Shown here: positions 54,901-63,600 of the stretch, in pieces
How the letters are laid out: every line of letters starts with the position of its first letter
Position numbering within the stretch: the first letter of the stretch is position 1
DNA from: Cyclobacteriaceae bacterium
GTDB taxonomy: Bacteria; Bacteroidota; Bacteroidia; Cytophagales; Cyclobacteriaceae
DNA: 64,000 nucleotides
NCBI GenBank assembly: GCA_016787565.1
Contig: JAEUUG010000015.1
Coordinates: 310,001 to 374,000 of the forward strand
Direction: 5' to 3'
Notes under the pieces: generated by a model
What the model saw: the letters and a program-made list of their open reading frames with translations, nothing else
Databases searched by the model: none
What the model was told of the DNA's origin: nothing
Translations under genes and position numbers: made by a program

Positions 54901-55110
54901 ACTAAATACCGGCATCATTTCATATGCCTCATGTATGGTAAGCCGGGAGGCTCTGCCTCCGCTTGCCGGAACTGTCCATATATCGCCTTGAAAAGAAAAT
55001 GCGATAAGCGAACCCGTTGGATTGATGGCCGGAAAGCGAACCAGATTCTCCTGCTGCGCTAAAGCGGATATGCTCCAAAGCGATAAAACAATAACTAAAG
55101 TTTTTTTCAT
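51904..55110 (-). CDS. Tricorn-like S41 peptidase with TolB propeller
   Basis: A 1068-residue secreted protein. A signal peptide (VIVLSLWSISALAQ) is followed by TolB/WD40 beta-propeller repeats (about 30-590), an Asp/Lys-rich linker with DDKPDKPADKDKKDEKKK near 555, and a PDZ domain (about 745-830). The S41 core has DVRYNGGGSTTDYLMAVLN (about 905) and ALCNEGSYSNAEIFSHA, where the catalytic Ser is expected (about 965-970), and GRPLVDGSFVRLPFRGW. Related tricorn proteases cleave unfolded peptides. It is probably periplasmic. No inhibitor or partner gene is adjacent. Confidence 0.9.
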   Translation of the reverse strand: MKKTLVIVLSLWSISALAQQENLVRFPAINPTGSLIAFSFQGDIWTVPASGGRASRLTIHEAYEMMPVFSPDGKSIAFSGARYGNNDIFVIPTEGGIAKRLTYHSSADNISSWSNAGNILFSTSREFQQIERPLEVYAIAPTGGTESRILDAVGFDPMYSPDGRFLAFTRGDINPIFREDYRGSSNRDIWLFDTKIKSFTKITAFDANDILPRWGDNRTLYFLSTNSGRNNLYKLTLDENGKPVGAPEQLTNYNDHSIRYFSISLDGKTIVLERDKAIYLMNTNSKSIQKVAIQMGADARFDPVVNKTATSEVNEYDVSPNGKLLALGLRGEAYVKEANKEKSSTENISNNPFREMNVTWMNDSIALFTSDREDNNFEIYMVKSADSQQSNIFKSLKHQVIRVTKSSQDESSLVVSGDGKKLAYVRGRGTLVVCDISPDGKITNEKILLDGWASPEGIKWSPDNSWLAYTLEDLYFNEEVFIHAADNSSKPVNVSMHPRYDGQPCWSADGSKLGFISARNNRNNDAWFIWLKKEDWEKSRQDWEDAADDKPDKPADKDKKDEKKKPLKIDFENIHERVVQVTSFSGNEGNLIIAKDGETFFYTAESSTAKGRDLYSIKWNGKDLKELTKSGSNPSSVLMDREGKYLYYLKTGGSLSRIDIKGEKTETLPYVVKQQIDYTAERNQIFEEAWRTIRDGFYDPQFHGKDWNALRTKYKELCVMASTNEDFRDMFNYLLGELNSSHMALTTPVQAETQKDATGMLGAELVPVKEGMKVIRVIPNSPVDKVASKLVVNDVITAIDSQPVSLSENFYNTLNMKVDDRLLLTVSGADGKSREVAVRPVSSVRQLMYEEWVKDRKKLVDKFSNGKLGYIHIQAMSMPSFEVFERELQAAGYGKEGLVVDVRYNGGGSTTDYLMAVLNYKQHAYTIPRGASDNPEREKTKFRDYYPTGERLIYSPWMKPSIALCNEGSYSNAEIFSHAYKTLGIGKLVGVPTNGSVISTGGRPLVDGSFVRLPFRGWYTKATDKNQELGPAVPDILVNNPPDWIANGTDEQLKVAVEELLKQISTKR

Positions 55111-55227
55111 ATGGCTGAATAGGCTTGAAAATTTAATTTATCAAACTCGTGTACAGAAAGCATTACTTCCGACTTCTTCCTACCTTGAGTTTCGGGCAAA
55201 AGCTAGTGAACTTTCAGTGAAACCAAA

Positions 55228-56658
55228 ATGAGATTATCCACCATCGGTTATAGTGTTATCGTGATAACGGCAATGGCTAACTTTTCCTGCAAGCGAGTGA
55301 AGCCAATGGCACCAGAGGCAACTACACTTGATTCTGTTCTTGTTGCACCTGTTTCAACCATTAATGTTCCTATTCACTATGAAATTGCCAAACTGGAAGA
55401 AATCGTCAATTCTAAGGTTAAGGGTACGTTTATTCGCGATCAGTTTAAGCTGAATGATAAAGGTGATAGTCTGTATCTCGAAGTTGAAAAGAAAGGGCCA
55501 ATACTTTTATCGTGGAATGATCACACACTATATTATTCAGTTCCCTTAAAAGTATCTGCCAAAATTCTCAAACACATTGCCGGCATTAAAGTAAGAAATG
55601 CCAATCCTGTAGAAATGGAAATGGTATTACACCTGGCAACCCGTTTGGCATTGGATGACCAATGGAACCTTCGGCCGCAATCATCGCTTGACGACATCAA
55701 ATGGGTAAAAGAACCAACATTAAAAGTTACTGTCATCAAATTCAACCTGAAAAAAGTAGTTGAAGAGGCCTTAGAAAAGAATAAAGATAAACTCATTCCA
55801 AAAATGGATGAAGCCCTAAGTTCGCTCATCGATACACGGAAAATTGTATCTAAACTGTGGAATGATATTCAGAAGCCCATCCGGGTCAATAAAAAGGAAA
55901 AGCAACTCTGGCTGAAAGCCTACGCCACCAATATTACAGCACGACTCGCCAATGCTGGTTCGGATAAAATTGTGTTACATGTTCAATTGAAAGCCCGGGT
56001 TGAGCTAATTATTGAAGGTCAATCTATTCCTGAATCCAATACGGAATTGCCTCGTTTTAAGAAAATTGAACACACAGCGGATAGTCTGCTGATTTTTGTT
56101 TTGACTAGAATTCCATACCACATTGTGAATGAGGTGCTGAATGAGGAACTCAGCGGCAAGAAAATTTCAGCAGAGGGATACGCTACTACTATCCGCAACG
56201 TGGAGGTGTATGGAACCCCGGGAGGCCTGGCTTTAAAACTTAACGTTCGTGGTGATGTCAATGGCCGCGTGTACGCAACAGCCATCCCGGGATATGATTC
56301 CGCACAATCACGGCTTTATGCAGAAAATTTTTCCTTCGACCTGGATACAGAAAGTGCGCTGCTCAATTCTGCCGACTGGCTATTACATGAGCATGCTTTG
56401 GATTTTATCAGCAACCAGCTCACACTAGACGCTCAACCGCTCATAGATTTATTGCCAGACCTTATCATGCAAGCCATTGAAAAGGGCAAGGTGGGCGATA
56501 AAATTGATTTAGGTATGAGCTCGCTTTCCATCTGGCCTGCAACCATACTGGTAACAAAAAAAGAACTTCAAATCCTCTTCCAGGTTGAGGGAAAAGCGGA
56601 TATCGGACTGAAAAGAAAGGTATTTGCTGGCAAAAAGAAGACTAGTGCCAAGAAATGA
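55228..56658 (+). CDS. DUF4403 family lipoprotein
   Basis: A 476-residue protein. The N-terminus has a short hydrophobic stretch ending in FSCKRV that may be a lipoprotein signal, though it is not a canonical lipobox. The body matches DUF4403, with STINVPIHYEIAKLEEIVNSKVKG near the start and a long array of beta strands and helices. It ends with a basic tail (KRKVFAGKKKTSAKK). The function is unknown. It is single and divergent from the tricorn-like gene, 117 bases away. Confidence 0.75.
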   Translation: MRLSTIGYSVIVITAMANFSCKRVKPMAPEATTLDSVLVAPVSTINVPIHYEIAKLEEIVNSKVKGTFIRDQFKLNDKGDSLYLEVEKKGPILLSWNDHTLYYSVPLKVSAKILKHIAGIKVRNANPVEMEMVLHLATRLALDDQWNLRPQSSLDDIKWVKEPTLKVTVIKFNLKKVVEEALEKNKDKLIPKMDEALSSLIDTRKIVSKLWNDIQKPIRVNKKEKQLWLKAYATNITARLANAGSDKIVLHVQLKARVELIIEGQSIPESNTELPRFKKIEHTADSLLIFVLTRIPYHIVNEVLNEELSGKKISAEGYATTIRNVEVYGTPGGLALKLNVRGDVNGRVYATAIPGYDSAQSRLYAENFSFDLDTESALLNSADWLLHEHALDFISNQLTLDAQPLIDLLPDLIMQAIEKGKVGDKIDLGMSSLSIWPATILVTKKELQILFQVEGKADIGLKRKVFAGKKKTSAKK

Positions 56659-56822
56659 TACTTACGGGAGTTTGCTCCATTCCGCAGAATAAATCTCATC
56701 TCAATTAATTCCAATCCTAATAAGGTTCTGCAGGAGCCTGTTTTTTAAAAATATTATAATGAAATCACGTTTTCGGTTAAAATTACACCCTACCTACAAC
56801 GATTTCGTTAATTTATTTCGAA

Positions 56823-56846
56823 AATAGGGTCATTTTTAACCCTATT
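56823..56846. promoter_or_regulatory. 8-bp inverted repeat upstream of amt
   Basis: AATAGGGT-catttttA-ACCCTATT is a perfect 8-bp inverted repeat ending 49 bases before the amt start. It may be a regulator binding site or a leader hairpin. No T-run follows. Confidence 0.4.
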
Positions 56847-56895
56847 GTTTAAAGATTTGTGATGAAAATCATATTTAATCTTTAAACCGACACCT

Positions 56896-58230
56896 ATGAC
56901 TGAAATGATTACCGATTCACTAGCTGTTAGCCCATCACCAGTAGCCCTGGCAGATTCGCTGCAAGTGGTGATGACAAAACTTGCCGAAACAAATGCAGCC
57001 GTTGACAATGCATTATTCACGACTAACAACCTATGGATGATGATAGCCGCAGCCCTGGTTTTCATTATGCACTTAGGTTTTGCATCCGTGGAAACAGGCT
57101 TCACGCAGGCAAAAAACACAGTTAACATCCTGTTTAAGAATAGTGTTACAGTGGCCATTGGCATACTTTCCTATGCTTTTGTTGGCTTTAACCTGATGTA
57201 CCCGGGCTTTGAAGCAGGAAGTTACAGCTGGTTTGGCTTTGCCGGATTTGGATTAACTGTACCCGATGGAGGCTTAACCTCTGCTTACAATCCGGGCTAC
57301 ACCTATTGGACAGATTTCCTTTTTCAGGGAATGTTTGCCGCTACCTGCGCTACAATAGTTTCAGGAGCTGTTGCCGAACGTATCAAAATCTCAGCATACA
57401 TCATTTTCACCGCTATTTATGTAAGCCTGGTGTACCCGATCATCGGTTCCTGGAAGTGGGGATATGGTTTCCTCAATGACATGGGCTTTTATGATTTTGC
57501 AGGCTCAACCCTAGTACACTCCGTTGGAGGATGGGGAGCGCTGGCTGGTATTATCGTTCTGGGTTCACGCCTCGGAAAATTTGTTGACGGAAAATCACAG
57601 GATTTCCCTGGCTCATCAGTTCCCCTGGCTACGATTGGTGTTTTCTTACTGTGGTTAGGCTGGTTCGGATTTAACGGAGGTTCTGTTTTATCTGCTGATC
57701 CTGGTTTGGTTTCGCTGGTATTAGTAACCACTACCATTGCCGGTGCCGCAGGTGCTATAGGCGGACTGATCGGTGGCATGCTTGTTTTCAAACGCATTGA
57801 CTTTGGTATGGTGCTTAACGGTATCCTGGCAGGCCTTGTAGGCATTACTGCTGGTGCTGATCAAATGGGCCCATTAGATGCCACCATCATTGGAATACTT
57901 GCCGGTGTATTGGTTGTACTCTCCGCAGTATTCATCGATCGCGTGCTGAAACTGGATGACCCGGTTGGAGCTGTATCGGTACACTTAACCTGTGGTATTT
58001 TCGGTACGCTTGCCGTTGGCATATTCGGTGCAAAAGCGGGATTTGATCAGTTCATCACACAACTCATCGGAATTGCTGCTTGTGGTGGTGCAGCCTTTAT
58101 CGTGGCCTTCGCCATATTCAAAATCTCTGATTTGATCTATGGAATTCGCGTGTCAGGCGATCATGAGAAAAAAGGTATGGATAGCCACGAACACGGTATC
58201 CGTGGTTACACAATTACCTATGAAGATTAA
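56896..58230 (+). CDS. amt: Ammonium transporter (Amt/Rh family)
   Basis: A 444-residue membrane protein with about 11 helices. After a short N-terminal lead (about residues 1-45), it has MMIAAALVFIMHLGFASVETGF, then AVAERIKISAYIIF, STLVHSVGGWGALAGIIVLGSRLG (about 207) and LWLGWFGFNGGS. These are the core of the Amt pore with the conserved His and Trp/Phe region. It takes up ammonium for assimilation. No GlnK/P-II gene lies next to it, but a porin gene follows 107 bases downstream and may be co-expressed. Confidence 0.94.
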   Translation: MTEMITDSLAVSPSPVALADSLQVVMTKLAETNAAVDNALFTTNNLWMMIAAALVFIMHLGFASVETGFTQAKNTVNILFKNSVTVAIGILSYAFVGFNLMYPGFEAGSYSWFGFAGFGLTVPDGGLTSAYNPGYTYWTDFLFQGMFAATCATIVSGAVAERIKISAYIIFTAIYVSLVYPIIGSWKWGYGFLNDMGFYDFAGSTLVHSVGGWGALAGIIVLGSRLGKFVDGKSQDFPGSSVPLATIGVFLLWLGWFGFNGGSVLSADPGLVSLVLVTTTIAGAAGAIGGLIGGMLVFKRIDFGMVLNGILAGLVGITAGADQMGPLDATIIGILAGVLVVLSAVFIDRVLKLDDPVGAVSVHLTCGIFGTLAVGIFGAKAGFDQFITQLIGIAACGGAAFIVAFAIFKISDLIYGIRVSGDHEKKGMDSHEHGIRGYTITYED

Positions 58231-58239
58231 TCTATAACG

Positions 58240-58261
58240 AGTCCGGAAGAAATTCCGGACT
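58240..58261 (+). other. Hairpin just behind amt
   Basis: AGTCCGGAA-gaaa-TTCCGGACT, a perfect 9-bp stem starting 10 bases after the amt stop. Only TCATT follows, so it is a weak or regulated terminator that could allow readthrough into the porin leader. Confidence 0.55.
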
Positions 58262-58269
58262 TCATTAAA

Positions 58270-58326
58270 CCCATCAACAGGGTGTGAGAGACCCGATGGG
58301 ATGTTCTGGTTTATTGTTTACTAAAA
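58270..58326 (+). promoter_or_regulatory. GTGAGAG-loop hairpin element, copy 1 (porin leader)
   Basis: Nested stems CCCATC/GATGGG (58270-58275 with 58295-58300) and GGGT/ACCC (58280-58283 with 58291-58294) close a GTGAGAG loop. An 18-base tail GTTTATTGTTTACTAAAA (58309-58326) follows, and the porin ATG is at 58338. A second copy with the same loop, inner stem and tail is at 60495-60549. The outer stems differ but keep pairing, so an RNA structure is likely. Its function is unknown. Confidence 0.6.
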
Positions 58327-58337
58327 CACACAACGAA

Positions 58338-59564
58338 ATGAAAACTAAAAAACTAAGTACTTTAATCATTGCCGCTTTATTTGGCTTAACCGAATATGGT
58401 TTTGCACAAGAATCGATTCTGGCCTCTGCCATCAAAAAAAATAAAGAAAAATCTGCCGAGTCTGCCACAACCCCGGTAACACCAGTCGAGGCCGGTGTTG
58501 AAGAAGTGAAAGAGGAAGAAGAAAAAACATTCACACTATCCGGTTCTGTGGATGCGTACTTTCATACTTCATTTGGTTCCGATACCTATGCTCCTGCCAC
58601 ATCCTTTGCTAACCTGAATGGTTTTGGATTGGGTATGGTAAACCTTATTGGTTCATATTCTGGTGAGAAGGTTGGATTTACTGCTGACCTTGTATTCGGT
58701 CCGCGTGGTAAAGACGCTGTCTTCGCTAATCAATACACATCGCAAAGCATCATTAACCAATTGTTTGTGTACTACAAAGTTTCTGATGTTGTAACCTTTA
58801 ACATCGGACAGTTCAACACCTTTCTGGGCTATGAGGTAATCTCCCCCACTGTCAACTTCCACTACTCAACCTCTTATATGTTCTCTTATGGCCCTTTCAA
58901 CCATACAGGCTTGCGCGCAGACTTTGCCTTTAAGAATGGAATGGTTGCTAAACTGGCGATTATGAACCCAACTGATCTCGTTGAGTTTAATCCCGTAAAT
59001 ACCTATACACTCGGTGGACAAATTGGTTATGCCAATGACGCTGGTGGAATCTGGTTCAACGTGCTGGCCGGTGATCAGGACGGAACGTTGGAAAAGTATG
59101 ACCTTGATGAAGATGGGTATTCAGAAGGAAGTACTTTTCAGGCCGACATTACAACAGGCTGGAACCTATCAGACAAATTCTATCTGGGTGCTAACGCTAC
59201 CTACCGCACCGTAGCAAAAGGAGAACAGTTTGTAGGTGATGTCATTGAATCTGTCGATGAACCAACAAAAGGATTTTTAGGATTCGCGCTCTATCCAAAA
59301 GTATCCATCTCAGAAAGCTTCGCCCTCGGTGTTCGCGCAGAATACTTCGCAGTACAAAAAGGATATATCGAACCAATCGGTTTAGATGATTCGGGTGACG
59401 GAAGTGTAATTGACATTACCCTGTCTGCAAACTATAAGGTTGGTGGATTAACCATCATCCCCGAGTTCCGAATTGATTCATCATCTGAGAATTCTTTCCT
59501 TAAAGATACATCATACTCCAAGTCCTTGTCAACATTCACACTTGCTGCCGTGTACAAGTTCTAA
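58338..59564 (+). CDS. OmpL-like porin (beta-barrel porin-2 type)
   Basis: About 408 residues. The signal peptide is LIIAALFGLTEYGFAQ, followed by a short Glu-rich linker (EEVKEEEEKT) and a beta barrel. The FTLSGSVDAYFHTSFG opening and many strands of alternating hydrophobic and aromatic residues fit the putative OmpL-like porin-2 family. The barrel ends with STFTLAAVYKF, a typical C-terminal Phe. It lies in the outer membrane and may pass small nitrogen compounds to Amt; that is inference. The start at ATG 58338 is set by the signal peptide; the upstream frame is part of the leader. Confidence 0.85.
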   Translation: MKTKKLSTLIIAALFGLTEYGFAQESILASAIKKNKEKSAESATTPVTPVEAGVEEVKEEEEKTFTLSGSVDAYFHTSFGSDTYAPATSFANLNGFGLGMVNLIGSYSGEKVGFTADLVFGPRGKDAVFANQYTSQSIINQLFVYYKVSDVVTFNIGQFNTFLGYEVISPTVNFHYSTSYMFSYGPFNHTGLRADFAFKNGMVAKLAIMNPTDLVEFNPVNTYTLGGQIGYANDAGGIWFNVLAGDQDGTLEKYDLDEDGYSEGSTFQADITTGWNLSDKFYLGANATYRTVAKGEQFVGDVIESVDEPTKGFLGFALYPKVSISESFALGVRAEYFAVQKGYIEPIGLDDSGDGSVIDITLSANYKVGGLTIIPEFRIDSSSENSFLKDTSYSKSLSTFTLAAVYKF

Positions 59565-59593
59565 ATTTCTTTGGCGTCTGGTTGTTTAGTTAA

Positions 59594-59626
59594 GGTCAGG
59601 CTGAAAAGCCTGGCCTTTCTATTTTT
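59594..59626 (+). terminator. Intrinsic terminator behind the porin gene
   Basis: GGTCAGGCT-gaaa-AGCCTGGCC (9 bp with one G-T pair) followed by TTTCTATTTTT, about 30 bases after the porin stop. Confidence 0.82.
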
Positions 59627-59950
59627 ATGCCCTTCAGCACAACCAGAGCGAATTCCAATGTTAAGAAATTGTTAAGTTTTTCGTAATTCATGGGAATTTC
59701 ACTTGCCTTACTTTAGACCCAGGACGTTGAAAATTTTACGCAATCGTTTGTTTAGTGTGGTTTCTAATGATCTCATAATTCTAGAAATCATACCTTCAGA
59801 AATCCAAATAAGGTCATTCAGACCCTTTCTTTTAAAATAAGAAATCACTCAAAAATTGTGTAAAAAACTGCCCGTCAGTACGTTAGTAAATTACAATACT
59901 TCTTTTTCCTAATATCGTCATATCAAAATATCACTTAAACACTTTTTAAT
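59627..59950. other. Gene-free gap before the 71-residue gene
   Basis: This 324-base AT-rich stretch has no open frame that I would support. It contains short motifs such as GCAATCGTTT and AGTGTGGTTT that recur near 60235-60280, in a different order. A promoter for the small gene is expected, but no clear TAnnTTTG with a -33 partner was found. Confidence 0.35.
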
Positions 59951-60166
59951 ATGATGAAGACAGCCATTGATATGAATCGTAGGGAGAATCTGAAAAATGA
60001 ATTAAGAAATGAATTCCCCAACCTTTCGGATGCAGAGTTAAACAGCATCGATGAATCATTCGAAAACTTTATTGAGAGCGTTTCGCTTAAGGTGAATCGC
60101 GATAGACAAGAAGTGGCCCGCGTGGTTGAAGAAAGATTGAATTACATCAATTCAAAAGCCATCTAA
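59951..60166 (+). CDS. Small helical hypothetical protein
   Basis: A 71-residue, highly charged, fully helical protein (RRENLKNELRNEFPNLSDAELNSIDESFENFIESV and a basic second half). It has no signal peptide, cysteine or membrane segment. I do not recognise the family; the LSDAELNSI segment recalls small CsbD-like or stress proteins only loosely. It is supported by a clear terminator 24 bases after its stop. Confidence 0.55.
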   Translation: MMKTAIDMNRRENLKNELRNEFPNLSDAELNSIDESFENFIESVSLKVNRDRQEVARVVEERLNYINSKAI

Positions 60167-60189
60167 TCAGATACTGGATTTTAGAATTC

Positions 60190-60222
60190 AAAGGAGACTT
60201 CATCAAGAGGTCTCCTTTTTAA
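60190..60222 (+). terminator. Intrinsic terminator behind the small gene
   Basis: AAAGGAGAC-ttcatcaagag-GTCTCCTTT (60190-60218, 9-bp stem) followed by TTAATT. It lies 24 bases after the small gene's stop. Confidence 0.82.
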
Positions 60223-60494
60223 TTGATGCCTATTAAGTGTGGTTTTGTTTGAACGATAAAGCAATCGTTTCCAATAAATTTTTATACCGTTAGGCACAAA
60301 TAATACCCAATTCAATGAATTTTTCATAATTTAAATCAGAGAAGGATATGTTTTTTACCCTTCCATTTAATAATAGAATCATTAACCTAACCTATACTTA
60401 ACCTATGCAGAGCACCCTACTTATCAGAAGCGATTGAAATTATCCTTCGCAGAAAGAATCATTTGCAAAGCGAACGATTCCATTCACCAAAGAG
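60223..60494. other. Gene-free gap
   Basis: AT-rich sequence between the terminator at 60190 and the second GTGAGAG element, with no supported gene. It includes TAATTTAAATCAGAGAAGG and a stretch resembling a leader, but no promoter could be named. Confidence 0.3.
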
Positions 60495-60549
60495 TCCCAG
60501 TGGGTGTGAGAGACCCGCTGGGATTTCTTTAGTTTATTGTTTACTAAAA
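60495..60549 (+). ncRNA. GTGAGAG-loop hairpin element, copy 2 (no gene behind it)
   Basis: TCCCAGTGGGT-gtgagag-ACCCGCTGGGA forms an 11-bp stem (60495-60505 with 60513-60523, one T-G pair) with the same loop as copy 1. The identical 18-base tail GTTTATTGTTTACTAAAA follows (60532-60549). The next plus-strand sequence encodes nothing before the convergent helicase gene. It may be a small RNA, a decayed leader or a second site of one RNA motif. The RNA type is inferred only from structure. Confidence 0.45.
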
Positions 60550-60635
60550 AACACAGCTCTAAATAAAATACCCGGGTTCTTTCGTCAAACAGAATTCGGA
60601 TAAGCCGTTGATCTGTGCTGAAAAAGGAATATCGC

Positions 60636-63600
60636 TTATTTGACTGGCAACTGTTCACGAATTCTGGAACCAATAAAAAGGGTCAGGTCTGCTTCGACCT
60701 TTTCACGACTCTGCCAATAATTTCTACTGAAGATCATTTGAAAATCCCAATGCTTTTTTGCGAGGAGGGATGGAGTATAAGCATGGGGATCTTTAATGTT
60801 TTGGCTGATCAAATAACGGGTGTCATCTGTCAGAATGATAGCAGCACTGTTTTGATTGTGCAGTATATGCATATCGGAAAATGGGAGTGAATTAATTTCA
60901 AACTGACTGTCGGGAAACTTATGCTTTGCCCAGTTTACTAATCTGCTGCTCAGATACCAGGCAGCTGACTGATGCACTTCATACTGTACGGCTGGCTTAA
61001 AACTTTTCCTATCCACATCGCGGGCATACGCCAAATACTGCTGTAAAATTTTGGGACCTTCATTTTTCAATTCACTTGTACGCAAATCTTCCGGCCAGAT
61101 ACTACTCACCAGTATAACTTTTTCCCTTGCTCGTGTTACCGCTACGTTTAATCTATTCTCACCGCCTGCCGCATTGAGGCTACCGAACTGCATCACCATC
61201 TTTCCCTTTTTATCGGGGGCATAACCAACCGAAAAAATAATAATGTCTTTTTCATCGCCTTGTACATTCTCAATATTCTTTATAAAAAGAGAACTTGGAA
61301 CTGCGCGACCGGCTTGTTGAAATACCTCCTCCACCAAATCCATCACCAGCAATTGCTGGGCAGCGTTGAAGGTTACAATACCAATTTCCTTGTCGGAATT
61401 TTCCTGAAGAAGCGTAAAAACTTTCTCTGCTACATACAATGCCTCCACACGGTTCGTATTATTTTCCCAAACACCCTCAACTTTACAATAGGCAATTCCA
61501 GGTTCGCGTTGGTTTAGCACGTCACGATCGGGTAACATCTGCAATCTTCCCCTATAAAAAGTACGATTCGAAAAATCGATGAGCTCCAGTGATTTACTCC
61601 TATAGTGACCCTGTAAGTGCACGGTAGTCAGGTACCGCGCTGACAAGTCCAATAAAGACTCTACCTCGAGGTCTGGATGATCGGCCTCTTCTTCCCAACG
61701 CACCTGATAGAGTTCGTTCGGTTTTAACTGCATCGTATCGCCTGCTACTAAAACCTGTTTACCGCGATACATGGCAGGAATACCCCGCTCAGCAAAACAT
61801 TGCGAAGCCTCATCAAAAATAACAAGATCAAAAAGATCTGTCATGGGAAAAATTGCCGAAACCGATTCGGGCGATGCCAACCAGCATGGCAAGAGTTGAA
61901 ATATATCCTGATCGAACGCTGCAATAATTTTTCGCAGTGGCCACACTTTCTTCTTTTTCGTTATCTGATGATGGAGATCGCGGTAGGTTATGCGATTGTT
62001 TAACCGGTTATATTCTATTGCATCACACACGCGCTCACGTGCACGCAATAATAAAATTTCCTCGCTTAGTTTCTGCTTCTCTACAATACGTTGCTGTAAT
62101 TCTGCTTGAAGCTCCGTCATCTTCAACGAAGAGACCGATCGTAAAACCGGGTACTTTACTTCAATGTGATCAATCCAGGCCAACCTAATGCTGTTCTGAA
62201 AAAGTCTCTCGAGTTGCTCGGCATCCCAGGTTGCAGTGGCATCATTTAACTTGAGAATAACATCTTTTTCATACGGCTGGATACTTTCCTTCAGTTTATC
62301 AAACTCACAAAGACTGTCAAAATCACGCGAAAGCGTTTGTAAGAAGTTTTCTTCCAGTGCTGGATTTTGTGTGAGCTGCATCACTTGAAAAGGCGATAAA
62401 TACGTTAACCAACCTGCTTTGTGTTGCGGAATATATCGAACTGCGCGTATGATTGATTCTATTAAACTGACAAAACCATCTTGTGTGTATTGTTGCGCAT
62501 TGATTGCACCGCGCACTTCCCGCAAACTGGCAAAAATTCGCTTGGCCCGTATGGCCAACTTTTGGCGATCAAACCATTCCTGAAAATTTTCTGCCTGATA
62601 ATTCTCAGGAAGATCAATTAACCACTTCTTTTCGTTCAATCCCGTAAGGAGGTGTTCGAGATTAAGTCGGTTGTCAAGGCGCTGCTCAAGGGATTGGAGT
62701 CCGGATTTATTGTACAAGAGTCCATTGTTAACCAGCACCCTTTTAATCCAGAATTTATGTTCAGAGAATAACTCCCACCACAAAAGCCGGAATATATTTC
62801 TTCTGGCTTTCATTCTCTTCTGAAGCGCTTCGAGAAATTTACCCAAATCGTGATGGAGCAAGGAAACTTCCGGGCCCGCATCCTGAAAACAATTCATGGT
62901 AACCCGTTCAACATTGGAAAACCAAAGTGCGCTTGTTTCATCTTCTGTTTCCATTTCCATGGCAAGGAAGTAGCGATACGTTTCTGGATGTTGCAATAAC
63001 GCTATCATACCCAGCATATCATCTTCGCGTGCGCGAAGGGCATCACAATCCTCCAGGGTAAGAGCTGTTCCAATCAATGCTTTAATCTGATCGCTTACCT
63101 CGCGCTGGAAAACAGGAATATCCTTCACCGTCTTTTGAATTTCTTTCAAGTCAGATAACTGATAAGCAGCGAACGATTTCCGGTCGCGCCAGGGGTAATC
63201 TTCCTGTTCTATTGTAACAGCATAGTGTGCATAGCTCTTCAACTTCCGAAGAAAATCATGCAGCATGGAAAACGTAAAGTACTGGTATTCCTGTCGGATG
63301 TTGATAGACGGACTATTTGGATCGGAGGTCAGATAAAGTTCCTTGATGCTTATGCCGCACTCACGCTCATCGAACAGGTAGTTTTTAAAACTTCCCAGCT
63401 CTTCTGCAATCTGATCGATAATGCGGCTACCCTGCAAAAAACTCCGTTCCATTTGAATGGCGTCCACACTTCGGTTACGTGCTTTATAGGCGTCAATACT
63501 TTCAATCTGGCGCGCAACTTTTGAAAAAATATCCTTACGGTCATTTCGAAAATCATGTACCAATCCGAGAAAATCACCAAGATTTATTTTTTTTAATCGC

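Noticed and set aside
60615-60890. 91-codon plus-strand frame at the end of the helicase gene
   Set aside because: Antisense to the C-terminus of a strongly supported helicase, with no promoter or family features.
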